Positions 27,912 to 50,383 of a stretch of DNA of 64,000 bases are shown here, piece after piece. The notes under the pieces were generated by a model. The model saw nothing but the letters and a program-made list of their open reading frames with translations. It was not told the origin of the DNA and did not search any database. The translations under genes and the position numbers were made by a program. The stretch is from positions 124,001 to 188,000 of the forward strand of contig NOWV01000135.1 of the NCBI GenBank assembly GCA_003344405.1, in the 5' to 3' direction. Position 1 is the first letter of the stretch. Each line of letters begins with the position of its first letter. Source of the stretch: Trichoplax sp. H2. Its lineage: Eukaryota > Placozoa > Uniplacotomia > Trichoplacea.

Positions 27912-28584
27912 CACTACAATTAGTAACTTATCATTCCGCCTTTTACAATGTTCTCACCTACTGTATTACAAGTACTACCATACAATCATCATATACGTAC
28001 ATATCTTCATTGAGCGGTCCGTTCCTAACCTAGTTTTAAATGAAATACTAGGCGATTTTTTGCCTTGTATCTACGTAGCAAGGACTTTTTATAAAGTGGA
28101 AAAAGAAACTAACTTATTTTTTCTACTTTATTGGATTGTTAGCTATCTACTNNNNNNNNNNNNNNNNNNNNCACTACAATTAGTAACTTATCAGTCCGCC
28201 TTTTACAATGTTCTCTCACCTACTGTATTACAAGTACTACCATACAATCATCATATACGTACATATATAGTGTTTCCTTTATTTATGCCTTTATGGTTAA
28301 GATATCGTATTTAATCTATTACTAACTATATATACAACAATTACTTTTCCTATCAGCGGGAAGGAGTTAAACTACGCTATAGAAACTTATCTATCTTGAT
28401 AAGAAACCTTAATTGAAGCCAATTTTTGTGGGCCTATCTTCATTGAACGGTCCGTTCCTAACCTAGTTTTAAATGAAATACTAGATGATTTTTTGCCTTG
28501 TATCTACGTAGCAAGGACTTTTTATAAAGTGGAAAAAGAAACTAACTTAATTTTTCTACTTTATTGGATTGTTAGCTATCTACT
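27912..28584. repeat. Duplicated sequence flanking an assembly gap, probably unmerged haplotypes
   Basis: The block 27912-28151 reappears after the gap as 28172-28584, almost base for base. The second copy carries about 171 extra bases (roughly 28267-28437), a 2 bp CT insertion and a few single-base differences. The first copy stops exactly at the gap and the second begins exactly after it. This is the pattern left when two alleles of one locus are placed end to end. Confidence 0.85.
28152..28171. other. Assembly gap (20 N)
   Basis: Twenty undetermined bases. A round number of N usually means a gap of unknown size or a scaffold join. Confidence 0.99.
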
Positions 28585-28776
28585 GGGTAATAGATGACTA
28601 AGATCACCAAAATATCGTCAGTTCTCTACTTACCATTAAAATATGTAGATTGTAATTGTGATCCATTATTTTGAAAATTATAAATTAATGATCGTTACGA
28701 GTTACTTTTAAATTAATAAGTGTGGAATTTTCCTTCTCTCTCTAGCAGACTTGATTGAAAGGACATCTCCTACAAA

Positions 28777-31700
28777 ATGAGCTCATCTGTTCATCCACGG
28801 CGATCAGGAAAACGACAAAAAAGCACAGAAAGTCATCAGGAAATGATTGATATTGGTACGCGACTAGACAAACAGATGATTGCTATTAAAATCACGATGT
28901 ACCTTTATCGATCTAATGAATGATAGAATAATTTGTCGGTCAATATTCTCAGTCTATATATTGTTACAGCTTTATATATACAAGTATATAAATACTTTAA
29001 CAGTGAAACCATAACTCACGTTTTGAACTAGTGATCAAGACCAAACAGTTATAATGGAATAAAGATAATAAGAATATTTTACAGTTTATATCATTCGAAA
29101 TCTCCTTTAACATCAGTTTTTAATACTGAGGATGTCGATGATAATATCCATTTAATGGATAAAAGTATCGTTTACTATTTCTCAGCTTTGACAATATCTG
29201 ACGTTGCGATTGCCTCAACTTTGATTCATGAATACTAAAATCTTTCAATGTTGAACCATATAGAGACCCCGCGATCTTCAGTACCTGGCTCAGTAACTCA
29301 TGATGATGATATTCTCCTCAGTAAACCGACATCAAGGCACACAAATCTCCATACTGGTCACCAAAGTTCCATTATGGCACGGATGCCAAGCCAACAAGCA
29401 ATCCAATCTGCTCCAGGAGCCAATTTAACTCGAAAAGATTGTCATAGACGTTGGGTTCGATCTAGTCGATCAGGATTTCAATCCATACCTAACGATGAAA
29501 GGGAGGATCAAATTAATGATGTTGAGGATGAGGATTATAGTCATGAACATCACGAACATAGAGCCAAATTAATTAAGCAATACGCTTCCAATATGAAGAG
29601 AAAACGTGAAGAATATCAGTAAGATTTCTAGTTTTCTTATAGAACAAAATTCAGATCGAATTAAAATATTCTCCTTACTCTAGATCAATTTCTGACATAT
29701 ACAATTATATATATACAGTATCTCTCTCTCACCCCTTTTCGAGCTATTTTTAATTCAAGTATGTCATTATCAACTTGATTCAAACTTGCTAATGGGATCA
29801 TCTATCGATATTTAAGGAAATTACAAAAAGCTACAGCATTGAAATATGGAAATCAAGGTCATCGTGATAGAAAGCAAAAAGGGGTAAATTCTATAGATAT
29901 TGTAAATAGAGACTGTTACCTTGCTTGACTAACTTTATAAATAACTGGTGATAGAGCTGAAATGCCCTATAAGATTTCGGTAATAAGTTTGCTAGCTTTT
30001 AAGTAAATAGAAGTTAATTTTTCCCTCTCTTCCTATACAATGCAGATTTGGCAATCAGTAAAGCAAGGATTTCATGAAAACTTTAGCTTTAGCTTATGGA
30101 GATCACATTTAAAAGAAGTAGAAGGTAATATCGATCCTAGTTAGTCCATAACTGCTGCAATATGAATTATCATTTATATCAATATCTTTAGGCCAATTTG
30201 GCAATGGTGTTCTATCCTATTTCATCTTCCTACGATGGTTATTCTACCTTAATTTAATGCTAGGCTTAATGTGGTTTGGTTTTTTATGTGTGCCAGAAAT
30301 TCTACTTGCCCATCGAAACGTGGTCTCTTTTGATTATGCTACCTTTAATATTTCTCAATCCATTGCTAACACCACAACAGGGGCTAGCATTTACTGTAGT
30401 CCAGATTATATCGCTAATACAACATCAACAACCCATTTGTTTATTGTTATTATTAGTGGCAAGGTAGTCTAGCATTTATGAACTGCCATTTTAATCTTCG
30501 TTCATGTTTCTTTTATCCGTTTCAATTTGCTTTTCTCCTCTATTTTAGGGACAAATGGAATGCAGCCAGCTCTTTTATGGCAATTATACCGCTGATGTTG
30601 TTCATACACCAAATATACCCATCTATTATAGTATGCCATTTGTATATTTTGTGGTAACCCTCGTCCATTTTATATTAAGTCTTGTCCTAGTTGCTAGAAG
30701 GTAAAATTTAGGTAGAAAATTCACCTTATATTAATAGATAAATTGCATAAGTTTGTTAGTCTACATGAATTCGATTAGAAGTAATAGGTAGATCTGTAGT
30801 TTAAATCATTTCTATCGATTTCTGCGTTGCTGAATTTTGGTAGGAAAAAATGATTACTAGATTTTACTTTCAACCTAATTTTATCCAGTGCCTCCAATGC
30901 CTATCAGAAAAGCTATATTGAAGGCGGTAGTAGTGTCCATCAATTCTGTAATAAGCTATTTGGTGGTTGGGATTATTGTATTTGTGAGCAGCAAGCGGCA
31001 GAACTGAAAATGAAAAGCATTGCACATGATATGAAGGTAATTTAGAAGTGATATTAATGTTCATTTCTCTGGTTTATTTACGGCAGACGGTGTTAATGAT
31101 GATATTTTACGGCTTGTTATTTATCTATATTATTATTTACACGATAGTTACTCCGAGTGTAGCTTGTAAATTAGATCACTTTATTGTGTTACTTGTACTT
31201 ATTTCCTTCCACTAAGAGCACTGCATGCTATCATGATACGCGAATTCTACTAGCTATATTAAAGGCCATAATCTAGGCTATGCTATATCACATAGTAAAA
31301 ATCTTGCATAACCATATTTAGAGTAACAGAGCCTTTCCATATTAATATTAAATATTACATACTCATCTAATTACTTATTTTTACAATAATATACATGTCA
31401 TACAGTTTATAAATATAGTTCCTAACCATTAGATATTAATCTTAAATATTACTTTCTCATCTAATTTTACCTTACAATTATAGTTACTTATTTTTGACAA
31501 TACTGTACATATTATGTACCAGGCAATAATTTCCTTTTAATCTACCGTCAAATATTAATACTATGCAATTAAAATTATGCAAGCTAAATTAATTAAAAAG
31601 AAAGCGGAGCTACCTAACTTTCTTTTGTGGCTTCCTATTTATTCTTCTTCAGGTTGATTTAGCTGAAGAAATTCGAGCAATAGAGTCAAAGTTGAGGAAT

Positions 31701-34700
31701 AAAAAAGAGAAATGTACAATTTATCTCAAACGCATCCTTGTTAATCTCATCATCCTAGGCATATTAAGTGCAGCTGGTGCTGCTATTTACTATGCTGCTA
31801 AAGAGACCATCGATGTAAGCTATTTTCTCTCGTTGAATTCTAAAAATGGAAACCATAATTATCTACAACTAGTTAATCAATCTTTAATTTTCATTTTAAA
31901 TTGCGATCTTTTAAAATTTTCAATCAATTTTTAATCATGCTTTGCGATGTTTCTTCTCATCTCCAATAAAAATCCCTTTCTAATCCTTTTACTACTATTA
32001 TAATTACGTTATTATTCTTTAAGAGCCAAACAACTTTTGCCAGCTCTGCATTTTTGCAGCTACTAAGAAATTACACTGCTTCGCTCACTATTTCTGGTTT
32101 AAATATTATTTTACCGCCTATCTTCAGTATTCTCATTTTATATGAGAACTACAGTCCGAACTTTGAAGTCCAGTTAACACTTCTCAGGTATATTCCCCTT
32201 TCGACTGTAATAGTAGAAAATTTGAAAGTTTTCGATCTTACATTATATATTTGTATACGACTTATCTCGATGATGATATAATCACTTTGAAATAGGACTG
32301 TATTCCTCAAGTTGGCATCGATCATCTTCCTACTGGCTTCATTATTTACAGTTACTCGCAACGCAGCATCAGGTGGATCAGATACCATTTTAGTAAGTAA
32401 AATGTTATTAGATTTTTAACTAATGATGCAAATTGAGTATGACAGGAATAGCTTGTGATATAATAAGGCTTAAGCTATCGTGAATTCAATTCACGCTCAT
32501 CTCTAGTATCTGCTTACAATTTAAGTTAACGAATTATTCTCTAACATCGTTCTTCATTAGTGTTGGGAAACTTACGTTGGACAAGAATTATTTAAATTAG
32601 TCGTGGTTAATTTTTTTGTTGTTGTCTTTGCTACAATACTTGTAGAATTTCCTCAGAGGTATGTTTTGACACGTTTTTATCTAAGTACAGTAGATGTTTC
32701 GTTATTTGTAAGTATGAATAGTGTTATATATGTTTTGAACATGTTGGAAATTTCTTACAGATTTATAGCTGATAGGATCAGATCTCAAACGATATGTTGT
32801 ATTCCAATCTATCCGCCCGAATTTCAAATTCCTAAAAATGTTTTGGATTTAGTCTACGCACAAGTATTGTGTTGGTAAGTAACATCATTAATAATATCGC
32901 ATAAGGCGCTTGGTCTCTCCTTATCTATTTTCGATGAATTTAAAGGAAAGATTGATAAAAGTATTTAGTATTTTAAGATGTTCAATAAGACATCTTACAT
33001 GATAGTAAAATCTACACTGCTACCTTCTGCCTTAACCTTATAGCTTTGTACTTGAAGATATAGAAAACAAACAATCTATAATATAATCTATTGCAATATG
33101 GCTGTGCTACTATATATTTTATAGGGTGCTGCTAAATTTTTAGCGGCTTACTTATAGAATTCTGCTAACGTCTATTCCATATCAATCTTATATTATGTTT
33201 TATAAATAGGCTAGGTGCATTTTATTGCCCTATGGTTCCTCTGATGATTGTTGTCTCCCTAGTGGTCATCTTTTACGTCAAAAAGGTTAAAAGATGTAGT
33301 TTCAATAAATTTTTTCAACACCATTTCGTAATTAAGAATTTTGCAAATTTTATATCATGATAAACTTCATCTATAATCAAGTTATAGGTCGCTACTACAT
33401 GGTATTTAATCAATTATTCATTAAATTTATATGAGTAAAATTGAAGTAGAGTCTGATGTTAAATTACAAATTATATTATCATGATGGGCTTCATCAGTAA
33501 TTATGTTAAAGATTGTAATTGCACAATTTATTGACTCGTTTCTTGGAGCAAATAGACATCGAATCAGAAATTGAGTCCGACATTAATTTATCAAATTTTA
33601 TATCATCGAGAGAATAGATTTCTACTAAAAACAGAAAGAACCAAATATCATATCGTGTAGTGATACTAATACTATAATTTCTCACTTTTAGATCAGTTTA
33701 GTCTACAATAACCACCCGTCGCAACGTCCTTACCGTGCATCAAAATCAAATTCATTTTTTATGTTGCTTTTGATTATTTCCTATTTCCTAGCTGCAATAC
33801 CGGTTGGTTATGGCTGGACCAAGTTAGTAAATTTATTATTATCGACTCTTCATTCTTCTTATGACTATTAAATGTTAAATAATTGTAGTCAATGGAGTTA
33901 TTGGGCTTTAATATGATTACTGTAACTTAGCTTACTGATAAATGATTTCTTTTATTAGTTTAACTCCATCAAAGCAGTGTGGACCTTACAGGTATATTGG
34001 ATGGATTAGGATTAATAAAATATTAATGGTAACGCTAAATATGCCATCTAATTATATTAATAATTTCTTGTGTTTAATACAGGAGCCAGTCTACTGTTAT
34101 TGATGCGATAACGATAATCGTAAAAAAGAACTTACCTACTATTGCTTGGGATATTCTCAGTTTTATATTCTCTGCCGGATTTATTATACCTTTGATCCTG
34201 ATCATGAGGTAACGCGTGGTTATAATTCTTGTCATAATCAGCCATAGTCGCTCGATTGAAGAGTAAATTACACAGCTTACTTGGTTATTTTTTACTATAA
34301 AATACTTTACATGATTAATTACCACAAGGAGGATTATTATCTCCAGCATCTTTACCTACTCCTGTACTTTTATGGGATATTGTGACATGTGATTTTATTA
34401 TTTGGGATATAGTAGACTTGACGGTATACGAGTTTACTACCAAACTATTGCGTGCTTTTTGCTACTCTTCATTTCTATCCAAATTTCTTTCTTCATTCTA
34501 TTATTACAGAATAATTACAGCTTTTGTGGCTTTTACGCTACAATTACCTCCAATCGATATCATTACAACCATTTTAGTAGTTACTATAGCCAACTACTGA
34601 ATAAGTACGGGAAAATAATCATTGGTTAAAATATTCTCTATGGTCTTTATAATTTTTTCTAAATCGGCTACGTGTATCGTATAGCTAACAGCTGTAGCTA

Positions 34701-35370
34701 TTAGTATTGTAATATGATTTTAGGAATCAACCAGCTTTTGTAGCTTATCCGAATATAGAAGTAATTCTTTAGAGGTTAAAATGGTCTGTCTATTCTTCAT
34801 AATTTATCTAAATCAGTTGTATTTATGACATGGCTATCTAAGCATTTTTTCCAATCGAATATGCAATGATGTTATTTTTTTGCCAAACTGGAATATTTCT
34901 AGTACAAATTATTAAAATCTTTTTCTTAATTTGATGCCTACAAAGTAATTTTTATTATAGTTTTTAATACCTAGTATAACTTATTTGACTATACTAGTAT
35001 TTTAAAATTATGTACTCATTTATATCTATCGTCAATATACATTTATTTTTCTCTATAGTCTTATACTTTATTACTTTCGATCCTTGGCGAAGGCTCGTAT
35101 TATCAAAATTCAGTTACTGAAAGAACAACTAGTGATGGTGAGGATAGATTGATGGATATGCGTATAAATGTGCATCTAATTCAAATACATTTCACATTTT
35201 TCAATTTATGCTTAGCATGGACAATTTTAAGAAATCTTTTGTTTGCGTAATCTGTTAAAAAAAATTGTAAAAAATGACTTTCTGAAAAATAGGAGGGAAG
35301 AGATAAATCATTTCTGTTGGAACAAATCGGTCAGACAGAAGAAAGATTACAAAGACTAATAGAGAATTGA
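28777..35370 (+). CDS. TMC: TMC-C: transmembrane channel-like protein, complete
   Basis: Complete 18-exon gene, 769 aa. Exons: 28777-28855, 29264-29618, 29817-29883, 30046-30124, 30192-30463, 30549-30700, 30889-31036, 31653-31814, 32024-32187, 32296-32392, 32561-32658, 32761-32874, 33210-33285, 33692-33822, 33959-33991, 34083-34208, 35059-35137, 35293-35370. Same domain order as TMC-B: polar N-terminus with an acidic patch (VEDEDYSHE), LWRSHLKEVEG before the first helix, a conserved VDLAEEIRAI loop, CWETYVGQE at about residue 526, PSKQCGPYR and a short charged C-terminal coil ending in ERLQRLIEN. Twelve of the 18 coding exons have exactly the length of their TMC-B counterparts, so the two arose by duplication of an already intron-rich gene. 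An acceptor-like CTAGCAG about 30 nt before the ATG suggests a spliced 5' UTR. Ion-channel or scramblase-type activity is known for the family, not shown here. Confidence 0.96.
33310..33640. repeat. Degenerate tandem repeat in a TMC-C intron, period about 130 bp
   Basis: The intron between exons 33285 and 33692 has two copies and a fragment with AAATTTTATATCATGATAAAC-like starts near 33347, 33467 and 33594, each followed by CTTCATC-TAATTA and GAAGTAGAGTCTGATGTTAA-like blocks. Confidence 0.7.
34209..35058. other. Long last-but-one intron of TMC-C
   Basis: An 850 bp intron separates exons 16 and 17 of TMC-C; the matching TMC-B intron is 177 bp. It is AT-rich and holds short spurious open frames on both strands (34382-34629). 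A TTTTGTGGCTTTTACG-like and a TTTTGTAGCTTATCCG-like phrase suggest weak internal repetition. No alternative exon is evident. Confidence 0.55.
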
Positions 35371-37278
35371 TCGTTGTTGTATAGGTGGTATTTGGGTATC
35401 CTACGATCTTTCTTCATCTGATGGCTATAATATAATTATAATTACTTAAATACAATAACAATATCAGCACAGAGATCATAAAATCAATAACACGTGTACC
35501 AGCGACTATTTCATAGAATAATTATGCTTAAAGTCTATCAATATTTAAATAATTGACTAGGTATGACAGATTACGATACCGTATCTTTGTAAAAACTTCT
35601 TCTGCTTGTATATAATATATATATACATTCATTTATTAGCTGACTGTGGTCACTTTAAGCCTTCTTACCTTTTACAGTGTTTTACTATAGTACTATCGCA
35701 ATGATTGGTGATATTTGGTTGTTATCTGCATCAATTTGAAACTAGCTCTTAGCTTAGCAACATTTATGACATACGTATACATTCTATATGTCCGACGAAA
35801 AAAAACTTTAACAGTGAATTATAGCAACAAATTGTAAATACGTGATGTGCAAACTTTACTTACGGTAATTTATTAAATTTTAATTTGAACATTTTTGATA
35901 TTTATGTTTATCGTGATAGTGAATGTAATGCGGATTAAATCAAATTACGTACTCAATACATATCACCAAATAATGAGATTATCATTTATCATTTAGGCTT
36001 TACTTTTCATCTCTTACAATTCTTGAAATATTAAACTAAAGTTATCGTGATTATATTTCATGACTACTGTTTATCACTATAATATTGGTTATTTCGAATA
36101 AATTGTCAATAAAATAGGCTAAACCCATGCGCTGAATAACTAAATGGGAGAATATTGCTTCAATGTTGGAAAGTTAATTTCGCAGAAGAAAGATCGCATC
36201 ATTTCATCACATCGTAATATTAAACATGCAATAGGAGTAATCCTTAGCCTACGCTTACTTATGAAATGGTGAAAGTTATATATTGAATGATCCTATTAGT
36301 TAATTAAATGGAGAAATGAGAATATTAAGGCAGTAAAAACTTAGGGGTCAATTTCCTTTATTTTCACCAGATCAGTCAACCAATATTAGTTAATCTACTT
36401 ATTATTAAGTCAATCAAGGCAAAGGCGAACATTATTACCGCAAAAATTAATAAGCACTTACATTGACAAATCGATCAAATATATAGTGTTAATTAAATAG
36501 TTATTACAGCGTGTATGCAAATACGCGACCATTATACTTAAAAAGATCATATTTCATGCTTAAAAACATTCAGCCAGTTGCTTTGGAAGATCATATCTAC
36601 ATGCTAGCACAGTATGTAATGCCATAACGTTTATAGCTGTAAGACTACGTAGAAATTTTTGTGTAAGCACGTACGAACACTTTTCGTTGAAATGCCTATA
36701 CTTATACAGAAAACTGTTGATTATAATCAATATCATACTAGTGCACCGTGCGACATGATCTCAGGTTATTCTAGAAAGCCGGAATGCATAATACATAAAA
36801 TTTTAAGTCTGAAATCTACGAAATTTTCCTATCATTCTTCTCTATTTCAAACTAACATTAATAAAACATAGATGCATATTATGCGACGTCAAACTTAAAG
36901 AACCCATTAACAAGAATTTCTAATAAATTACAGGCTCAGAAAGGATACCAATTTTAGTGAATGCCAAATAATTTAAGTGTTTATCACCCACATGACACTA
37001 TCATCATTTGATACTCATATATTATAATTACATACCATTGATAGCTGCCATGATGTGAAACGCTTGAGTAATAATTTGAATTAATTATTATTATAATTGA
37101 TATAATTACATCGGAACATACATTGTCGTACTAGGGCAGACTTTAAATTTTAAAATTAAGGTAATAATAAGTAAATTACGCATAAAATTAGTTCGTGCGA
37201 AAGTATTGTGCAGTTATTACAAGCAATCGAAACTTGCTAGATCATATTTTCTATTTTTTCACATATTTATAGCGGTAT
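35371..37278. other. Spacer between the convergent genes TMC-C and PKC
   Basis: About 1.9 kb holding both 3' UTRs. AATAAA words for the plus strand occur near 36098 and 36109. No open frame here resembles a known protein, and no RNA gene was recognised. Confidence 0.6.
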
Positions 37279-48850
<11,572 letters not shown>

Positions 48851-49034
48851 ATTTTCACCCCTAGAATGTCAATGGATCTCGCCTCCAAAGTATAGAATTG
48901 ATCAAAAGTTCACCCAAAGAGTTTTATTGATGATTTTTCGAAAAAAAAAAGTTAACGTAATTATAAGAGTTTATCAAGTAGAAAAATGGCAGAAAGTTGC
49001 AATAATATTAATAATATTTTTATTATTATACTGC

Positions 49035-49380
49035 ACTACAGTACATTCATTCTTATTATCCTTCTACTGTACTGTACAGTACTGTACTGTACTGTACTGA
49101 CTGAATACAGTACAGTACTGCGGTCTATACTGTACAGTATACTGTACTGTACTGTACTGTACAGTGCATGTTCAGTACAGTGACTTTCGTGACGTCAATA
49201 CTGTAGTGTACAGTACAGTACAATACGCCAACGCATAGCACTGTACAGCCGATCATGCACTGACGCTAGTTAGTGGACGTTTGTAGTTCGTGTTGCATCA
49301 TGCGGGACGATCTGGTACTACCATGTACAATACTATAGACTGTAAAATGTACAGTACTGGACGCCCATCTGGTACTACAA
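49035..49380. repeat. Cluster of palindromic TACTGTACAGTA words
   Basis: The hexamer family TACTGT/ACAGTA is repeated many times in both orientations, with runs of ACTGT-ACTGT-ACTGT and full 12-base palindromes. Because the word is self-complementary the stretch can form many alternative hairpins. It lies upstream of both PKC and CFAP52. Confidence 0.9.
49190..49197. promoter_or_regulatory. cAMP-response element, perfect palindrome
   Basis: TGACGTCA, the full CREB/ATF consensus, occurs about 340 bp upstream of the PKC start codon and about 1.2 kb upstream of CFAP52. One such octamer is expected by chance about once per 65 kb in random sequence, and less often in AT-rich DNA. Confidence 0.45.
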
Positions 49381-50212
49381 TGTCGCCTACTGTGACGATA
49401 GCCAGCAGCCATACTAATCACCATTGGCCCGCCCTAGACAGAAATCGATTGTGAGTCATTTACTTTAAATGATTCCAGTACACGCCCGACCGACCTCCCG
49501 GACCGAACCTTTTCGTCCAGGTCTAGCCTGACATTATTGAGCAACATGGTAGTCCCCAAAATAGGTCTTCAGTCAGTGTAGCAGAGTCAATTGGAAATTT
49601 GACTACTGGAACTTTATGAGTCGTATACTAAATCATTGATAAAAAAACATGACAATATACACTTTCATTGCATAGACTACAGTAAAAATAAAATGGATTA
49701 ATTAAATTAACATCATCCATTTTTCTCTTCAATTCATTCATTAGGGTGATACAGTCTCATACGTCTAGCAGCATCCTTTCGCCTCTTGACGAATTGACAC
49801 AGCATAGTTACCCAATACTAATGTCAAGTTGCAAATAAGGAAGTAATCTGTTAGTACGCCACTGTTACAGACTATCTAAAAGCACCATTTCATCGATCTA
49901 CAGTGTATTCTTGAACGAGCCAACTAACAACGGCTGTTAAGCCTACAGTATACAGCAATACTACACTACGCTGTTCATACAGGTTACCTTGATCATCCTG
50001 TATGTACAAAATGATATATTTTGACTCCGCATATGACGATAGTATACTTCAATTGATAAAAAGATATCTCTATGTTTTGACTACGTTATCACCATTCGCT
50101 AATTGAGACTTAGTCAATCCCATCAAGGTGTACAAAAAACCTCTATGGTCATTCCACTATACTAAACTGGACATTATAGTACTGTATGTTATTCGTATTC
50201 AATTTGTTGATG

Positions 50213-50225
50213 GTTGCTTAGCAAC
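50213..50225. promoter_or_regulatory. RFX X-box-like site upstream of CFAP52
   Basis: GTTGC-TTA-GCAAC is a perfect inverted repeat matching the X-box form (GTNRC(C) spacer RGYAAC) bound by RFX factors at ciliary gene promoters. It ends 158 bp before the CFAP52 ATG, a usual distance for this element. The gene is ciliary, which supports the call. Confidence 0.75.
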
Positions 50226-50383
50226 TAAATCCAAGCACATCAGATTGGGCTAGCGCTCCGTGCGGTGTACGGCGTATACTTATCAGCTATCCCTCAATTG
50301 AATTTCTGTGACAAACTATAGATAGAGTTTATTTGCGAAACATACTATAATTGATAACTCTACGCGCACTTCAAAGTTTCATC

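Larger units (their letters stand above)
23698..28776. other. Spacer between TMC-B and TMC-C
   Basis: About 5.1 kb without a recognisable gene. It contains the 3' UTR of TMC-B (AATAAA candidate at 24243-24248), two degenerate tandem repeats (24.9-25.4 kb and 27.0-27.6 kb) and the duplicated sequence around the assembly gap. Open frames such as 26327-26530 are short and without family resemblance. Confidence 0.6.
48851..50383. promoter_or_regulatory. Shared divergent promoter region of PKC and CFAP52
   Basis: About 1.5 kb separate the two start codons. It contains a dense cluster of TACTGTAC-type words (49.03-49.38 kb), a perfect CRE palindrome (49190-49197) and an RFX X-box-like site (50213-50225). 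Base composition from 49.2 to 49.6 kb is visibly less AT-rich than elsewhere. The transcription starts are not determinable from sequence alone. Confidence 0.7.

Noticed and set aside
28060-28314. 84-codon plus-strand frame crossing the N gap
   Set aside because: It runs through undetermined bases and through sequence that is duplicated on both sides of the gap, so the frame is an assembly product.
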